The position numbers were made by a program, and so were the translations under genes. Below are positions 35,324 to 44,130 of a DNA stretch of 64,000 bases, piece after piece. Source of the DNA: Hymenobacter citatus (GTDB taxonomy: Bacteria > Bacteroidota > Bacteroidia > Cytophagales > Hymenobacteraceae); assembly GCF_014333615.1 (NCBI RefSeq), contig NZ_JACSCY010000002.1, positions 124,001-188,000 on the forward strand. Reading direction: 5' to 3'. The notes under the pieces are model-generated. The model did not search any database. It was given only the letters and a program-made list of their open reading frames with translations, and was not told where the DNA came from. How positions within the stretch are numbered: the stretch's first letter is position 1; every line of letters begins with the position of its first letter.

Positions 35324-36121
35324 ATGCTTAAAAAGGTTATAACAGTTGCCAGCCTCTGTGTGCTGAGCGCCTGCGCTACAGTTCCTATCACGGGCCGCCG
35401 CCAGCTTAGCCTGGTGCCCGAAAGCGAAGTAATCAGCCTAGCCCAGCAGCAATATAAGCAGGTACTGGACACCAGCAAAGTAATCAACAGCGGCGCGCAG
35501 GCTGCTATGGTGAAGCGCGTTGGTCAGCGCATTCAGCAGGCCGTAGAAACGTATTTTCGTCAGCAAAACCAGTCGGAGCAACTGGCCGGCTACCAGTGGG
35601 AGTTCAATCTGATTCAGGACGACAGGCAGCAGAACGCCTGGTGTATGCCCGGCGGTAAGGTGGTGGTATACACCGGTATCCTACCCATCACGCAGGACGA
35701 AAACGGCCTGGCCGTGGTGATGGGCCACGAAATTGCCCACGCCGTAGCCCGGCACGGCTCTGAACGCATGAGTCAGCAGGAGGCCCAACAAGTGGGCGGT
35801 AGCCTGGTGAGTGCAGCCCTCACCGGCCGGTCGCCGGCGGCCCAGCAGCTGGCGGCGCAGGCGTTTGGTTTGTCTACCAGCTTAGGTATTCTGCGTTACG
35901 GCCGCAACCAGGAGTCGGAAGCCGACCATTTGGGCCTTATCTTTATGGCCATGGCCGGCTACAATCCGCAAGGCGCCATTACGTTCTGGCAGCGTATGGA
36001 TGCCCGCGAAAACCAAGCCGCGCCACCTGAGTTTCTGTCCACTCACCCCTCCAATGGTACGCGCATCGCGGACATTCAGCGGGAGTTGCCGGAGGCACAG
36101 AAATACTATAAGGCCCGCTAA
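35324..36121 (+). CDS. M48-family metallopeptidase lipoprotein
   Basis: 265 residues. The lipobox LCVLSAC gives lipidated Cys17. The zinc motif HEIAH (His135, Glu136, His139) is followed by a Glu about 60 residues on in NQESEADHLGLIFM. HPSNGTRIADIQREL is the usual M48 end. This matches BepA/LoiP-type periplasmic proteases, which check outer-membrane protein assembly. The start at 35324 places the signal correctly; 35276 would add 16 irrelevant residues. A second lipoprotein gene starts 15 bases after its stop, so the two likely form an operon. Confidence 0.93.
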   Translation: MLKKVITVASLCVLSACATVPITGRRQLSLVPESEVISLAQQQYKQVLDTSKVINSGAQAAMVKRVGQRIQQAVETYFRQQNQSEQLAGYQWEFNLIQDDRQQNAWCMPGGKVVVYTGILPITQDENGLAVVMGHEIAHAVARHGSERMSQQEAQQVGGSLVSAALTGRSPAAQQLAAQAFGLSTSLGILRYGRNQESEADHLGLIFMAMAGYNPQGAITFWQRMDARENQAAPPEFLSTHPSNGTRIADIQRELPEAQKYYKAR

Positions 36122-36136
36122 TTATCTATCGTATTT

Positions 36137-36721
36137 ATGCTCCATTTCCTCCGTTTGCCGGTCCGCTTAGTTGGTGTTGCGTTGCTGAGCTTGCTGCTGC
36201 TGCCCGCCTGCGAAACCTCCAAGCGTAGCTTCCCGGAATTTGGCACGCCTCCTTCGGATAACCCGGAGGAGGATGCCGCTCGCCGCCGCCGAACGGAAGG
36301 CAACACCAAGCTGGTGGCCTGGGCCAGCACCAAAGACGACAACGTGGAGTACGTGGTGCCCCGCGCCCAGCTGGCTACGGAGTTTATCCGGCAGTTCGGC
36401 GACGGCACGGTGGTAGACCGCGTCACGATTCGGAAGGTGCAGGACACGCCCCAGGACAAGGCCGTGTACTACGTGGTAGGGTTGGGCCTGCGCAACGGCA
36501 TGTTCCAGGCCATGGCCATTCCGCTGCAAACATCTTCCGATAACTCGCTGTATATGACCTCCAACGCAGCCCGCTATATTATTACCAGCGTGGGCTGCAC
36601 CATGTGCTTCTTTAACTTCGAGAACAGCCAGATAACAGGCACTACCTGCGCCGAAAACAACGGCGGTGGCCGCTGCGACTTGCGCGTAGAAAACGGCAAC
36701 ACTTTTTTCGTCCGCCAATGA
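36137..36721 (+). CDS. hypothetical lipoprotein
   Basis: 194 residues, not recognised. The lipobox LLLPAC gives Cys25. A low-complexity charged linker (DNPEEDAARRRRTEG) precedes a folded domain with DRVTIRKVQDTPQDKAVYY and a cysteine-rich end (TSVGCTMCFFNF, TTCAENNGGGRCDL) that could form two disulfides. It is encoded 15 bases after the M48 protease lipoprotein and may be a partner or substrate adaptor. Its stop codon overlaps the ATG of a tiny downstream frame. Confidence 0.75.
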   Translation: MLHFLRLPVRLVGVALLSLLLLPACETSKRSFPEFGTPPSDNPEEDAARRRRTEGNTKLVAWASTKDDNVEYVVPRAQLATEFIRQFGDGTVVDRVTIRKVQDTPQDKAVYYVVGLGLRNGMFQAMAIPLQTSSDNSLYMTSNAARYIITSVGCTMCFFNFENSQITGTTCAENNGGGRCDLRVENGNTFFVRQ

Positions 36722-36813
36722 TCAGCCGCAAATGGATTCTGCGCCTCTCCTTCACCGCCGTGGCCCTGCTTATTACAACGGATAGGGGTAGGAAAGCGAA
36801 AAAGAAAGAGTAA
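36718..36813 (+). CDS. possible 31-residue small protein
   Basis: An ATGA overlap joins it to the stop of the preceding lipoprotein gene, and a terminator follows four bases after its TAA. It encodes a basic N-terminus, a short hydrophobic stretch (SFTAVALLIT) and a Lys-rich tail. This could be a one-segment membrane peptide or simply unconstrained 3' sequence. The overlap and the terminator position are the only support. Confidence 0.3.
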   Translation: MISRKWILRLSFTAVALLITTDRGRKAKKKE

Positions 36814-36816
36814 AGT

Positions 36817-36854
36817 AAGTGTCCTCCCGAATGCAGTGAGGGAGGACACTTTTA
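36817..36854 (+). terminator. rho-independent terminator of the M48 lipoprotein operon
   Basis: The 12-base stem AAGTGTCCTCCC/GGGAGGACACTT has a short loop and a following T-run. Confidence 0.85.
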
Positions 36855-37096
36855 ACCGCATTGTTATGACAATTATCAGCCCCGCAGCTGATGCATGTCA
36901 TGGAAGACGGGTGACCAGTGGATGATCTTTACATCGCTACCCCACAGTGCTACCCTGCTTCCACACAAGAGGTAGGGGCAAGTCAGCAACGAGGACAGCC
37001 TGAAAAGAGCACCCACTACACTCGCTCCTGAAGGGCACTACCCGTTGACAAGCCAAGCAATATAAGGCAGCTACCACTCACGTAAGCGCCATTGCC

Positions 37097-37975
37097 ATGC
37101 GTCCTACCCTTCTTGTACTAACTGACTTTTCTGCGGGAACCAACCGGTCGTTGCAAGTGGCGGCAAGCCTAGCCCAACCGCTGGACGCGGAACTGGTTGT
37201 GCTACACGTGCACCGCGATTCACTGCTGGACCCGGAGCGGTTTACGGGCAAGCTTTCCAAAGAAAGCTATGAGGTAACCATGCGGGCGCTGCATAGTCTC
37301 GTGTGCCAACTTCCTATACCAGCCGTGGCCGAGGTAGGCCAAGGCCTGCTTCCGGATGTGGTAGCCGACGCCATACGCCGCTACCATCCGTTGCTATTAG
37401 TGCTCAGTCGCCCGGCTGCGGATAACGTGCCCGATGAGCTGGCCACTACTACCGCCTTGCAGCTATTGCGTACCAGCAGCATTCCCCTGCTGGTAGTGCC
37501 GCCGGCTACGGCCAAGACCACGGCTCCGCAGCACGTGCTGCTGGCTGCCGATGGTGCCGCATTTGGGCTGGGTGAGCACGGCGACGCCCTACGCCACGTG
37601 CTGGCGGCCCTGCACGCACCCATCACCCTGGTGCACGTCACCGAATCGGCAACCCAGCACACAGCGGCGCAAGCCTACGAAACAATTGCTGCAACAGGAC
37701 TGACGCGGGGCTTGCCGCGGGTTTCTACCAGCCACATCTGCCACGCCAGCCCCGCAGAGGGGCTTCTGCAAGCCGTGGCAGAGCAACGCGCCGACTTGCT
37801 AGTCGTCCTGGCCCGGCCGCGTAGCGTGTGGGGCGAGCTGTTTCATCGCAGCGTAACGGCGCAGCTGCTCTTGCATAGTCCCGTGCCAATGCTGGTGCTA
37901 CCCGTCCAGAATGCGCCCGCCCATAAACACCCTCCCAAGCCAAGGGAAATAGATGGTTTGTTATACACTACCTAA
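37097..37975 (+). CDS. tandem universal stress protein
   Basis: 292 residues with two UspA-like halves (about 1-140 and 150-280). The first opens LLVLTDFSAGTNRSLQVAAS, and the second has HVLLAADGAAFGLGEHGDAL and ends VTAQLLLHSPVPMLVLPV, as in UspA. The ATP-binding Gly-rich loop (G-x2-G-x9-G-S/T) is weak in both halves: the expected segments are LLRTSSIPLLVV and HRSVTAQLLLHSPVPM. It may therefore not bind nucleotide strongly. It is cytoplasmic and stands alone, so no partner is indicated. It is convergent with purK. Confidence 0.9.
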   Translation: MRPTLLVLTDFSAGTNRSLQVAASLAQPLDAELVVLHVHRDSLLDPERFTGKLSKESYEVTMRALHSLVCQLPIPAVAEVGQGLLPDVVADAIRRYHPLLLVLSRPAADNVPDELATTTALQLLRTSSIPLLVVPPATAKTTAPQHVLLAADGAAFGLGEHGDALRHVLAALHAPITLVHVTESATQHTAAQAYETIAATGLTRGLPRVSTSHICHASPAEGLLQAVAEQRADLLVVLARPRSVWGELFHRSVTAQLLLHSPVPMLVLPVQNAPAHKHPPKPREIDGLLYTT

Positions 37976-38272
37976 AAGACAGACGGTAAGCCGTTGCCAC
38001 TGTAGTCCGCAGGTGGTAGGTAGAATTACTCAAGAAGGTGCCCGATTAGGAATTCGTGATGGTACGTTGCACAACGTGCTGCACGTTCTGATTTATTCTC
38101 CTACCCGTGTGGGTGAAGGTTCACCCTTGCGCTGCGCGAGCTAAGAGTACCAGGATAAATAGAGCGGATGTGCCTGCCGCTTAGTGCATTGTCTGAAGAA
38201 AGGATGCTATTAAACGAGTGACCTGCTCGATGCACGAAAGCCTGAGATGGTTTTATAATAATGGAAAGATTA

Positions 38273-39523
38273 CTAAATAACGTCCAGCCCCGGCAAGCCA
38301 AGCAGGTCTGCAACGCGGCGTGCCATAGTTTTGACAGTGGCAACGTCTGGGCCGGTGATGGTCAGGTGGCCCATTTTACGGCCGGCGCGGGCCTGCGTCT
38401 TGCCGTAGAGGTGCAGGTGCGTGCCAGGTAGGCGCAGCACGGCCTGCCAGTCGGGCTCCTGCGGTTGACCGTTGGCATCAAACCACACGTCGCCCAGCAG
38501 ATTGAGCATGATGGCCGGGGAATGCTGGCGCGGCTGCGGCAAAGGTAGGCCCGCCATGGCGTGCACTTGCAGGTCAAACTGTGAGGCATCACAGGCGTCT
38601 ATTGTGTAGTGGCCGCTGTTGTGCGGGCGCGGAGCCATTTCGTTGACCACCAGGCCGCCGTGCTCACTGCCGTCTTCCACCACAAAAAACTCGACGCACA
38701 ACACGCCCACGTAGCCCAGATGCTGCGCAATAGCCACGGCCGCCTCGCGGGCCCTACCAGCTAGGGCGGGTGGCATAGCGCCTTCGTAGGCATGCGTCAC
38801 GGCCAGAATGCCCGCCACGTGCACGTTGCGCTGCGGGGCAAAGCTGACCACCTGCCCGTCCCAACCCCGCGCCACCAGCACCGAGCACTCAGCCGTGAGC
38901 GGCAGCATCTTTTCCAGCACGCAGGCCACGTTGCCCAGCTCGGCCCAGGCGGCCGCTAGCTCCTCGGTGGTTTTCACCCGCACCTGGCCTTTGCCGTCGT
39001 AGCCCAAGCGGGCAGTTTTCAGGATGCCGGGTAGCAAATCAGTTCGGTCGGCCTGCACGGCTTGCAGTTGGGCCGACGTTTCAATCACCGCATAGGGCGC
39101 GCAGGTCACCCCCGACACGTCGGCGCAGGCCGCGAAGTGGGCTTTTTCCTCGATGCGGTTTTGGGCGATGCCCACTACGGCTGCATTAGGCGCCACGGGT
39201 CGGGTCTGGGCCAGCGTGTGCAGGGCTTGGGCCGGCACGTTTTCAAACTCGGTGGTGATGGCCTGGCACAGCTCAGCCAGTTGGGCTAGGCCAGCCGGGT
39301 CGCTGTAGGCGGTTTGGATGTGGTGGTGACTCACCAGCCCGGCCGGGCTTTGCGCGTCGGGCTCCAGCACGGCGGTGAAGTACCCCAGGCGCTGGGCGGC
39401 GTGCACAAACATGCGGCCCAGCTGGCCACCTCCCATCACGCCGAGGGTAGCCATCCGGCCAGCGGCGTCTACACTACCCGGATAAATGGGGGACACGGCT
39501 GCAACGTCGATAGTGGTGCTCAT
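38273..39523 (-). CDS. purK: N5-carboxyaminoimidazole ribonucleotide synthase
   Basis: 416 residues, an ATP-grasp enzyme of de novo purine synthesis. It makes N5-CAIR from AIR, bicarbonate and [23 protein letters not shown] opens the fold. [42 protein letters not shown] and [14 protein letters not shown] follow. The N-terminus is about 25 residues longer than usual, so an internal Met near [11 protein letters not shown] (residue 24) is another possible start. Its first codons overlap the purE stop by four bases, so purE-purK is a coupled operon transcribed leftward. Confidence 0.95.
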   Translation of the reverse strand: MSTTIDVAAVSPIYPGSVDAAGRMATLGVMGGGQLGRMFVHAAQRLGYFTAVLEPDAQSPAGLVSHHHIQTAYSDPAGLAQLAELCQAITTEFENVPAQALHTLAQTRPVAPNAAVVGIAQNRIEEKAHFAACADVSGVTCAPYAVIETSAQLQAVQADRTDLLPGILKTARLGYDGKGQVRVKTTEELAAAWAELGNVACVLEKMLPLTAECSVLVARGWDGQVVSFAPQRNVHVAGILAVTHAYEGAMPPALAGRAREAAVAIAQHLGYVGVLCVEFFVVEDGSEHGGLVVNEMAPRPHNSGHYTIDACDASQFDLQVHAMAGLPLPQPRQHSPAIMLNLLGDVWFDANGQPQEPDWQAVLRLPGTHLHLYGKTQARAGRKMGHLTITGPDVATVKTMARRVADLLGLPGLDVI

Positions 39524-40041
39524 ACGGGTAGGGTCATGGCGCGGGCGGCTTCAGTTTGGTCGGCGCGGAATGCTTGCAGCTTAGTTGCCAGGTCTGCATC
39601 GTGCAGGGCCAGCACACCGACGGCAAACAGCGCGGCATTGGCCGCCCCGGCCGTGCCAATGGCAAACGTGGCTACTGGTATTCCTTTCGGCATTTGCACG
39701 ATGCTGTGCAGCGAATCTACCCCCTGCAAGTGGCGGCTGGCTACCGGCACGCCCAGCACGGGCACCGTCGTTTTGGCGGCCAGCATGCCTGGCAGGTGGG
39801 CGGCCCCACCCGCGCCGGCAATGATGGCCTGCAAGCCGCGCGCGCCAGCTTGCTCGGCGTAGGCAAACAAATCGTCGGGCATGCGGTGGGCCGACACCAC
39901 GCGGGCTTCGTGGGCCACGCCAAAGTGCGTGAGAATTTGCACGGCGTGCTGCATGGTGTCCCAGTCGCTGCTGGAACCCATCACCACGCCGATGAGGGGG
40001 TTGGTTGGGGTAGGGGTGTTGGAGGAGGAAGTTGTACTCAT
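39520..40041 (-). CDS. purE: N5-carboxyaminoimidazole ribonucleotide mutase
   Basis: 173 residues, class I PurE, which converts N5-CAIR to [17 protein letters not shown] holds the phosphate-binding Ser cluster, SAHRMPDDL the catalytic His of the AHR motif, and [18 protein letters not shown] and GVPV the remaining active-site loops. A Ser/Thr/Asn-rich 15-residue N-terminal extension precedes the conserved start. purK overlaps its 3' end. One arm of a split palindrome lies 17 bases upstream of its start. Confidence 0.96.
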   Translation of the reverse strand: MSTTSSSNTPTPTNPLIGVVMGSSSDWDTMQHAVQILTHFGVAHEARVVSAHRMPDDLFAYAEQAGARGLQAIIAGAGGAAHLPGMLAAKTTVPVLGVPVASRHLQGVDSLHSIVQMPKGIPVATFAIGTAGAANAALFAVGVLALHDADLATKLQAFRADQTEAARAMTLPV

Positions 40042-40057
40042 GAAATTATTTAGTCGT

Positions 40058-40088
40058 CGTCATGCTGAGCGGAGTCGAAGCATCTCTA
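40058..40088. repeat. left arm of a split CATGCTGAGC-family palindrome
   Basis: Matches the left arm of the elements at 28193 and 41889. The pairing arm is at 40489-40518, about 400 bases away instead of the usual 20, and a small gene fills the gap. Confidence 0.85.
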
Positions 40089-40108
40089 CTGCTTAGTTAA
40101 GGAATCAT

Positions 40109-40453
40109 TCATTGAATCATTTTCCATAGAAAAAGGAGCAGCGCAGCAACTCCTGCTATACCCTTCACACGGTCTGAGAATCTGAGTCGTCGCACATAAG
40201 CAACTGCTATTTTCTGAGGCAAAAAATAACCGCGCCATGCGTTGTCAGGGGATGAAAGTGCCCAGATTGTGTTGCAGCTGCTGCACTGATAGTATGCTCC
40301 TGCTTCCATAGAAGCATTTGCTGATGATTTTGGGTTTGCAACCACAATCATTTGTCCTGCTGCGCATTTTTTTCGCAAGACTTGACTAAAGGACTCGTAG
40401 TCTTGCCAAGTTGCGAATCTAGTAATGCCTTTTGAAAAGCATTTTTTGCACAT
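40109..40453 (-). CDS. small zinc-ribbon-like membrane-anchored protein between palindrome arms
   Basis: 114 residues, not recognised. Two Cys pairs, CKKC at 2-5 and CSSC at about 57-60, could form one metal site. A hydrophobic helix near the C-terminus (GIAGVAALLLFLWK) suggests a tail anchor. Base composition is clearly more AT-rich than the purine and pyrimidine genes either side. The frame begins 36 bases inside one palindrome arm and ends 21 bases before the other, so the gene looks like cargo of the repeat. It is alone and has no promoter that I can name. Confidence 0.55.
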   Translation of the reverse strand: MCKKCFSKGITRFATWQDYESFSQVLRKKCAAGQMIVVANPKSSANASMEAGAYYQCSSCNTIWALSSPDNAWRGYFLPQKIAVAYVRRLRFSDRVKGIAGVAALLLFLWKMIQ

Positions 40454-40488
40454 CGTATTTCAGCAGGGAAAACTATTCAACAAAGCGA

Positions 40489-40518
40489 TAGAGATGCTTC
40501 GACAAGCTCAGTCAGACG
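40489..40518. repeat. right arm of the split CATGCTGAGC-family palindrome
   Basis: TAGAGATGCTTCGACAAGCT and the following bases are complementary to 40058-40088 with a few mismatches near the outer end. Confidence 0.85.
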
Positions 40519-40527
40519 TTCTACTTA

Positions 40528-41805
40528 TCAGCGCTCCAACAGGATTTCCTCGCCCAAAATCACCATGTCCACGCTGCCTTTCAACGTTTGGTCGATGAAG
40601 GGCGTGTTCTGGGATTTAGACTTCATGAAATCCTTCGTGAAAGTCGTTTCCGCTTCGGTGTCGAATAGGAGGCAATTGGCTGGCTGGCCGACTTCGATGG
40701 TGGGCACCGGCAGACCCATCAGGCGGCGGGGCTCGGCCGAGTAGCGTTTCACCACCAGGTCCCAGCCGAATTTCTCGGACTGCACAAAGAAGTGGTAGAG
40801 CGACACCAGGGCCGTTTCGAGGCCGGTGATGCCGTTGGGGGCGCTGAGGAAATCCTGCGCTTTTTCGAACGGCGTGTGCGGGGCGTGGTCGGTGGCAATG
40901 AGGTCGAACACGCCTTCCTTGAGCCCTTCGAGCAGGGCGTCGCAATCGGCCTGCGTGCGCAGCGGCGGGTTCATTTTGTAGTTGGTGTCGTAGTCACCGA
41001 TGTGCTCGTCGGTGAACAGCAGGTGGTGCGGGGCTACTTCGGCCGTCACCTTCACGTCGCCGCGCGATTTCCAGTAGCGAATGGTTTCCAGGCCGAGCTT
41101 GCTGGACACGTGCTGGATGTGCACGTGCGCGCCCGCCGCCTTAGCCAGCCGGATGTCGCGGTCGATGATGATTTCCTCGGCGCACGCCGGCGAGCCTTTG
41201 ATGCCGAGCCGGTAGCTCATCACGCCTTCGTTCAGGGCACGTGGTCCGGCCAATTCCGGCACCTCGCAGTGGCTGGCAAAGAACATCCCAAACTCGGTGG
41301 CGTACTGCATGGCCCGCAGCAGCACGGCCGGGTCATTGGTGCTGTCGCCGTCGTCGGTCAGCATTCGCACGCCGAGCCGGTGCATGCCCTCAATTTCGGC
41401 CAGCTCCTTGCCCTCGCGGTTTTTCGTCACGCAGCCGGAGGTATACACCGGAATGCGGGAGCGGTGCTTGGCATTTTCCAGCACGGTATCCACGGCCGTG
41501 GCCGAGTCGAGCGCCGGGCGGGTGTTGGGCATCATCACCACGCCGGTTACGCCGCCATTGATGGCCGCCTCGCTGCCCGTGGTGATGGTTTCTTTGTTCT
41601 CAAACCCAGGGGCGCGAAAATGCACGTGGGCATCAAACATGCCCGGCAGTAGCACCCGACCGCGCGCGTCGATGATGCGCGCATCCTTGGGAGCCTTCAG
41701 TCCAATGCCGATTTCCTGAATTTTCCCTTCGACAATCAGGACATCGCCTTCGGTAAGCACAGGTGAATTTTCAGAGGCAATGCGGACGTTTTGCAGAAGA
41801 AGCAT
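40528..41805 (-). CDS. pyrC: dihydroorotase, class I
   Basis: 425 residues. DAHVHFRAPGFENKE carries the first two zinc His residues, and the later conserved segments are HCEVPEL, HIQHVSSKLGLE, TAEVAPHHLLF and IATDHAPHTPFEK with the catalytic Asp. It closes carbamoyl aspartate to dihydroorotate, the step after PyrB, whose gene lies upstream on the same strand beyond a palindrome. The Lys that would be carboxylated in class I enzymes does not stand out. The substrate-binding NGITGLETAL is present. The frame is intact at the usual length. Confidence 0.95.
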   Translation of the reverse strand: MLLLQNVRIASENSPVLTEGDVLIVEGKIQEIGIGLKAPKDARIIDARGRVLLPGMFDAHVHFRAPGFENKETITTGSEAAINGGVTGVVMMPNTRPALDSATAVDTVLENAKHRSRIPVYTSGCVTKNREGKELAEIEGMHRLGVRMLTDDGDSTNDPAVLLRAMQYATEFGMFFASHCEVPELAGPRALNEGVMSYRLGIKGSPACAEEIIIDRDIRLAKAAGAHVHIQHVSSKLGLETIRYWKSRGDVKVTAEVAPHHLLFTDEHIGDYDTNYKMNPPLRTQADCDALLEGLKEGVFDLIATDHAPHTPFEKAQDFLSAPNGITGLETALVSLYHFFVQSEKFGWDLVVKRYSAEPRRLMGLPVPTIEVGQPANCLLFDTEAETTFTKDFMKSKSQNTPFIDQTLKGSVDMVILGEEILLER

Positions 41806-41888
41806 GGAGTAGTGAATTGCAGTAAACCGACTAGGTTTTTTGGAAGAGGTAAAGAAAGGGAGGTAGCAAATCTAGAAACTCGAAATTG

Positions 41889-41988
41889 AACGTCATGCTG
41901 AGCGGAGTCGAAGCATCTCGCGTGCTGACTTCTGATTACTAACTCAACGTCAGCACGCGAGATGCTTCGACAGGCTCAGCATGACGTT
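41889..41988. repeat. inverted repeat, CATGCTGAGC family, copy 2
   Basis: Arms of about 40 bases (41889-41930 and 41948-41988) differ only at a GGAGTC/TGTCGA-type site. The loop is AT-rich. It lies between pyrB and pyrC, 20 bases past the pyrB stop. Confidence 0.93.
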
Positions 41989-42008
41989 CTAATCGACTCA
42001 AAAGAACG

Positions 42009-42989
42009 TCAGGATATAATGGCTGGTGAGCTAGCCCGCTGCTGCCCGGCATACGGTTGCTGCTTCGGAAACTCGCCGCCTGGTGTGAGCCAGTCGAGTA
42101 CGGCCATGCGGACGGAAATGCCATTTTCGACCTGATTGGTAATCAGGCTGCGCTCGTAGTCCATCACGGCGTCGCAGAGCTCCACGCCGCGGTTTACGGG
42201 GCCGGGGTGCATGATGTAGAGGCCCCGGTCGCTGATTTCGGCCAGCCGGGCCGTGGTGATGCCGTACACGCGGTGGTACTCGCGCACGCTGGGGAAAAAC
42301 TGCACATCCTGGCGCTCCATCTGCACGCGCAGCAGGTACACCACATCGGGCGCCCAGGCCATGGCCGCCTCGTAGTCGGTGAAGCGGCGGATGCTGTCCG
42401 GTACGTACTTGGGCACCAAAGAGCCCGGCCCGAGGTAGGCCACCTCCACGCCTAACTTTTGCAGCAGCGTGCTGGTAGAGCGCGCCACGCGGGAGTGCAG
42501 AATGTCGCCGATGATGAGCACTTTTTTGCCCCGGGGATCCGGGAATTTCTCCTTGATGGTGAAGGCATCCAGCAGGGCCTGGGTAGGGTGCTCGTGCGCC
42601 CCGTCGCCGGCGTTGATGACCGAGGCCGTGGTTTGGCGGGCAATCATGCCGGGCAGGCCGGAGTGGCTGTGGCGCACTACAATGTAGTCGGTGCGCATGG
42701 CCTGGAGCGTCTCAATGGTTTCGCGCACCGACTCGCCCTTGGTGATGGAGGAGTGAGCCACGTCGAAGTTCGTGACCTCCGCCGAGAGGCGCCGGGCTGC
42801 CACCTCGAAGGAGGAGTGCGTGCGGGTGCTGGCCTCGTAGAACAGCATGAGCACGGACTTGCCCTCGAGGGCGGGAATCTTTTTCACCGAGCGGGTGAAC
42901 AGCTTTTTAAACGACGTGGATTGGTCGAGCAGAAACTCGATTTCCTCACGGTGAAGGGATGCGATGTCGAGCAGGTCTTTACGTGCCAT
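42009..42989 (-). CDS. pyrB: aspartate carbamoyltransferase catalytic chain
   Basis: 326 residues. YEASTRTHSSFEVAARRL holds the carbamoyl-phosphate-binding STRT motif, and HEHPTQALLDAFT and IMHPGPVNRGVEL follow in order. The usual E. coli-type STRTR appears here as STRTH. It catalyses the first committed step of pyrimidine synthesis. No pyrI regulatory subunit adjoins, so it probably works as a bare trimer or with PyrC. The C-terminal 20 residues past the last conserved helix are not conserved. pyrC is next on the same strand but is separated by a palindrome. Confidence 0.95.
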   Translation of the reverse strand: MARKDLLDIASLHREEIEFLLDQSTSFKKLFTRSVKKIPALEGKSVLMLFYEASTRTHSSFEVAARRLSAEVTNFDVAHSSITKGESVRETIETLQAMRTDYIVVRHSHSGLPGMIARQTTASVINAGDGAHEHPTQALLDAFTIKEKFPDPRGKKVLIIGDILHSRVARSTSTLLQKLGVEVAYLGPGSLVPKYVPDSIRRFTDYEAAMAWAPDVVYLLRVQMERQDVQFFPSVREYHRVYGITTARLAEISDRGLYIMHPGPVNRGVELCDAVMDYERSLITNQVENGISVRMAVLDWLTPGGEFPKQQPYAGQQRASSPAIIS

Positions 42990-43779
42990 ACCGGGGTAGA
43001 GGAAAAGGGTGGTCGTCTAGCTAAAACGGACAATATGAAATTTTATCTGTCACTACTCCCGCCGGAGAAAGGGGCTACCACTGTGGGCCGGGGCGGTGGG
43101 GCAGCCGCCACGGTTGGGGCAGAAGGTATTGGCATCCATGGGAGGTAGGGGGTAGGATTATCGTTTGGAAGGTAGTGGGCTACGGCGCAGCCGCTGACAA
43201 ACGCAGCGGGCATAAAAAAACCGTTTCGGAATCCGAAACGGCGGCGGCGCAACACGCAGAAAAAAACAACGAAAATACCAGAGGCAAAACCGGGAAAACC
43301 AACGGTGGCGAAGACCTTCCGGCCCATTCGCGACTCCCCGGCGAGCAGGGCTCCGCGCTTCATCAACAGGTTTTTTGGTTGAAGCACAGTGCAAAGCTAC
43401 GGTATTGTTACGTATTCTTTAAGCATGTGAAGCAAGAATTTCTATTGAGGCGAGTGTACAGATTGCAAACAAAAGGGCCCCAAACCGGGGGGTAATGCGC
43501 TATGCGAAAGCGTTTCAGGCTCATCGACGCTCTACCCCTTAGTTGAAAGCTGAGGCTCTGAAATTAAACGATTGGATTGGGCTGGGCTCCTATCTGAAAG
43601 GAGGAAAGCGCATCTCAATCAAAATGGAAGGGGCCTTGTAGCGCTTCGTCGCAAAACGATGTTCATATGACCCACGCTGAGCTGAACACAGAGGTGCTAT
43701 GGGCCACGGTATTTAGTGAAAATCAGCGGGTACTCGCGGCCACACCCGAACCTTTCTGTAGCGGCCCTGTTGTGTTGGT
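42990..43779. other. 790-base region without a confident gene
   Basis: It holds the pyrB promoter side, a minus-strand terminator at 43213-43241, and a second hairpin with a T-tail at about 43471-43490 (minus strand). Overlapping reading frames at 43043-43394 have no family resemblance. A small RNA or leader transcript is possible. Confidence 0.5.
43213..43241 (-). terminator. orphan rho-independent terminator
   Basis: The perfect stem CCGTTTCGGA/TCCGAAACGG is followed by a run of seven T on the minus strand. No gene on that strand obviously ends here, so it may end a short RNA or a leader upstream of pyrB. Confidence 0.7.
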
Positions 43780-43992
43780 ATGTCAGACTCCACTAAACGC
43801 GCCCGGGTACGCAAACCCATTGAATCGCCCAGTACCCCTCTCTCTTCGGCAGAACATTTGGCGGCACTCCACGCCCGTGAAGCGGGCAAGACCGTTATGT
43901 ATCAGGTAGATGCCTGGGGCCACGTGGAAACGCGCTTTGTTCGGTCGCAAAACGTCGAGGCGTGGCTCGCCAAGGGCTTTTTTGTGCGCTAA
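43780..43992 (+). CDS. hypothetical 70-residue protein
   Basis: Not recognised. It has a basic, Ser/Thr-rich start (MSDSTKRARVRKPIESPSTP) followed by a small folded part, HLAALHAREAGKTVMYQVDA, then ETRFVRSQNVEAWLAKGFFV. There is no signal peptide or membrane span. A clear terminator lies 25 bases after its stop, which supports its being a real transcript. It opens the accessory island that runs to about 52 kb. Confidence 0.5.
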   Translation: MSDSTKRARVRKPIESPSTPLSSAEHLAALHAREAGKTVMYQVDAWGHVETRFVRSQNVEAWLAKGFFVR

Positions 43993-44016
43993 TCCCGCAC
44001 AACCATTGTGTATCCC

Positions 44017-44050
44017 CGAAGCTCCGTTAATAAGCGGAGCTTTTTGTTTT
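44017..44050 (+). terminator. rho-independent terminator
   Basis: The stem AAGCTCCG/CGGAGCTT is followed by TTTTGTTTT. It ends the small gene at 43780. Confidence 0.85.
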
Positions 44051-44130
44051 CTATACCTGCCGCTCCAAAATGCCGCAACGTGGCTGTTAGGGTAGGAACA
44101 GAAACCCTACCCTGATAGCTCTCAGCAGCT

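Noticed and set aside
43043..43394. Overlapping minus-strand frames in the region upstream of pyrB
   Set aside because: No family resemblance; the longer one runs through a terminator hairpin, so a protein is unlikely.
43500..43660. Possible tRNA or small structured RNA in the gap before 43780
   Set aside because: No cloverleaf, anticodon arm or TTC loop could be found by eye.
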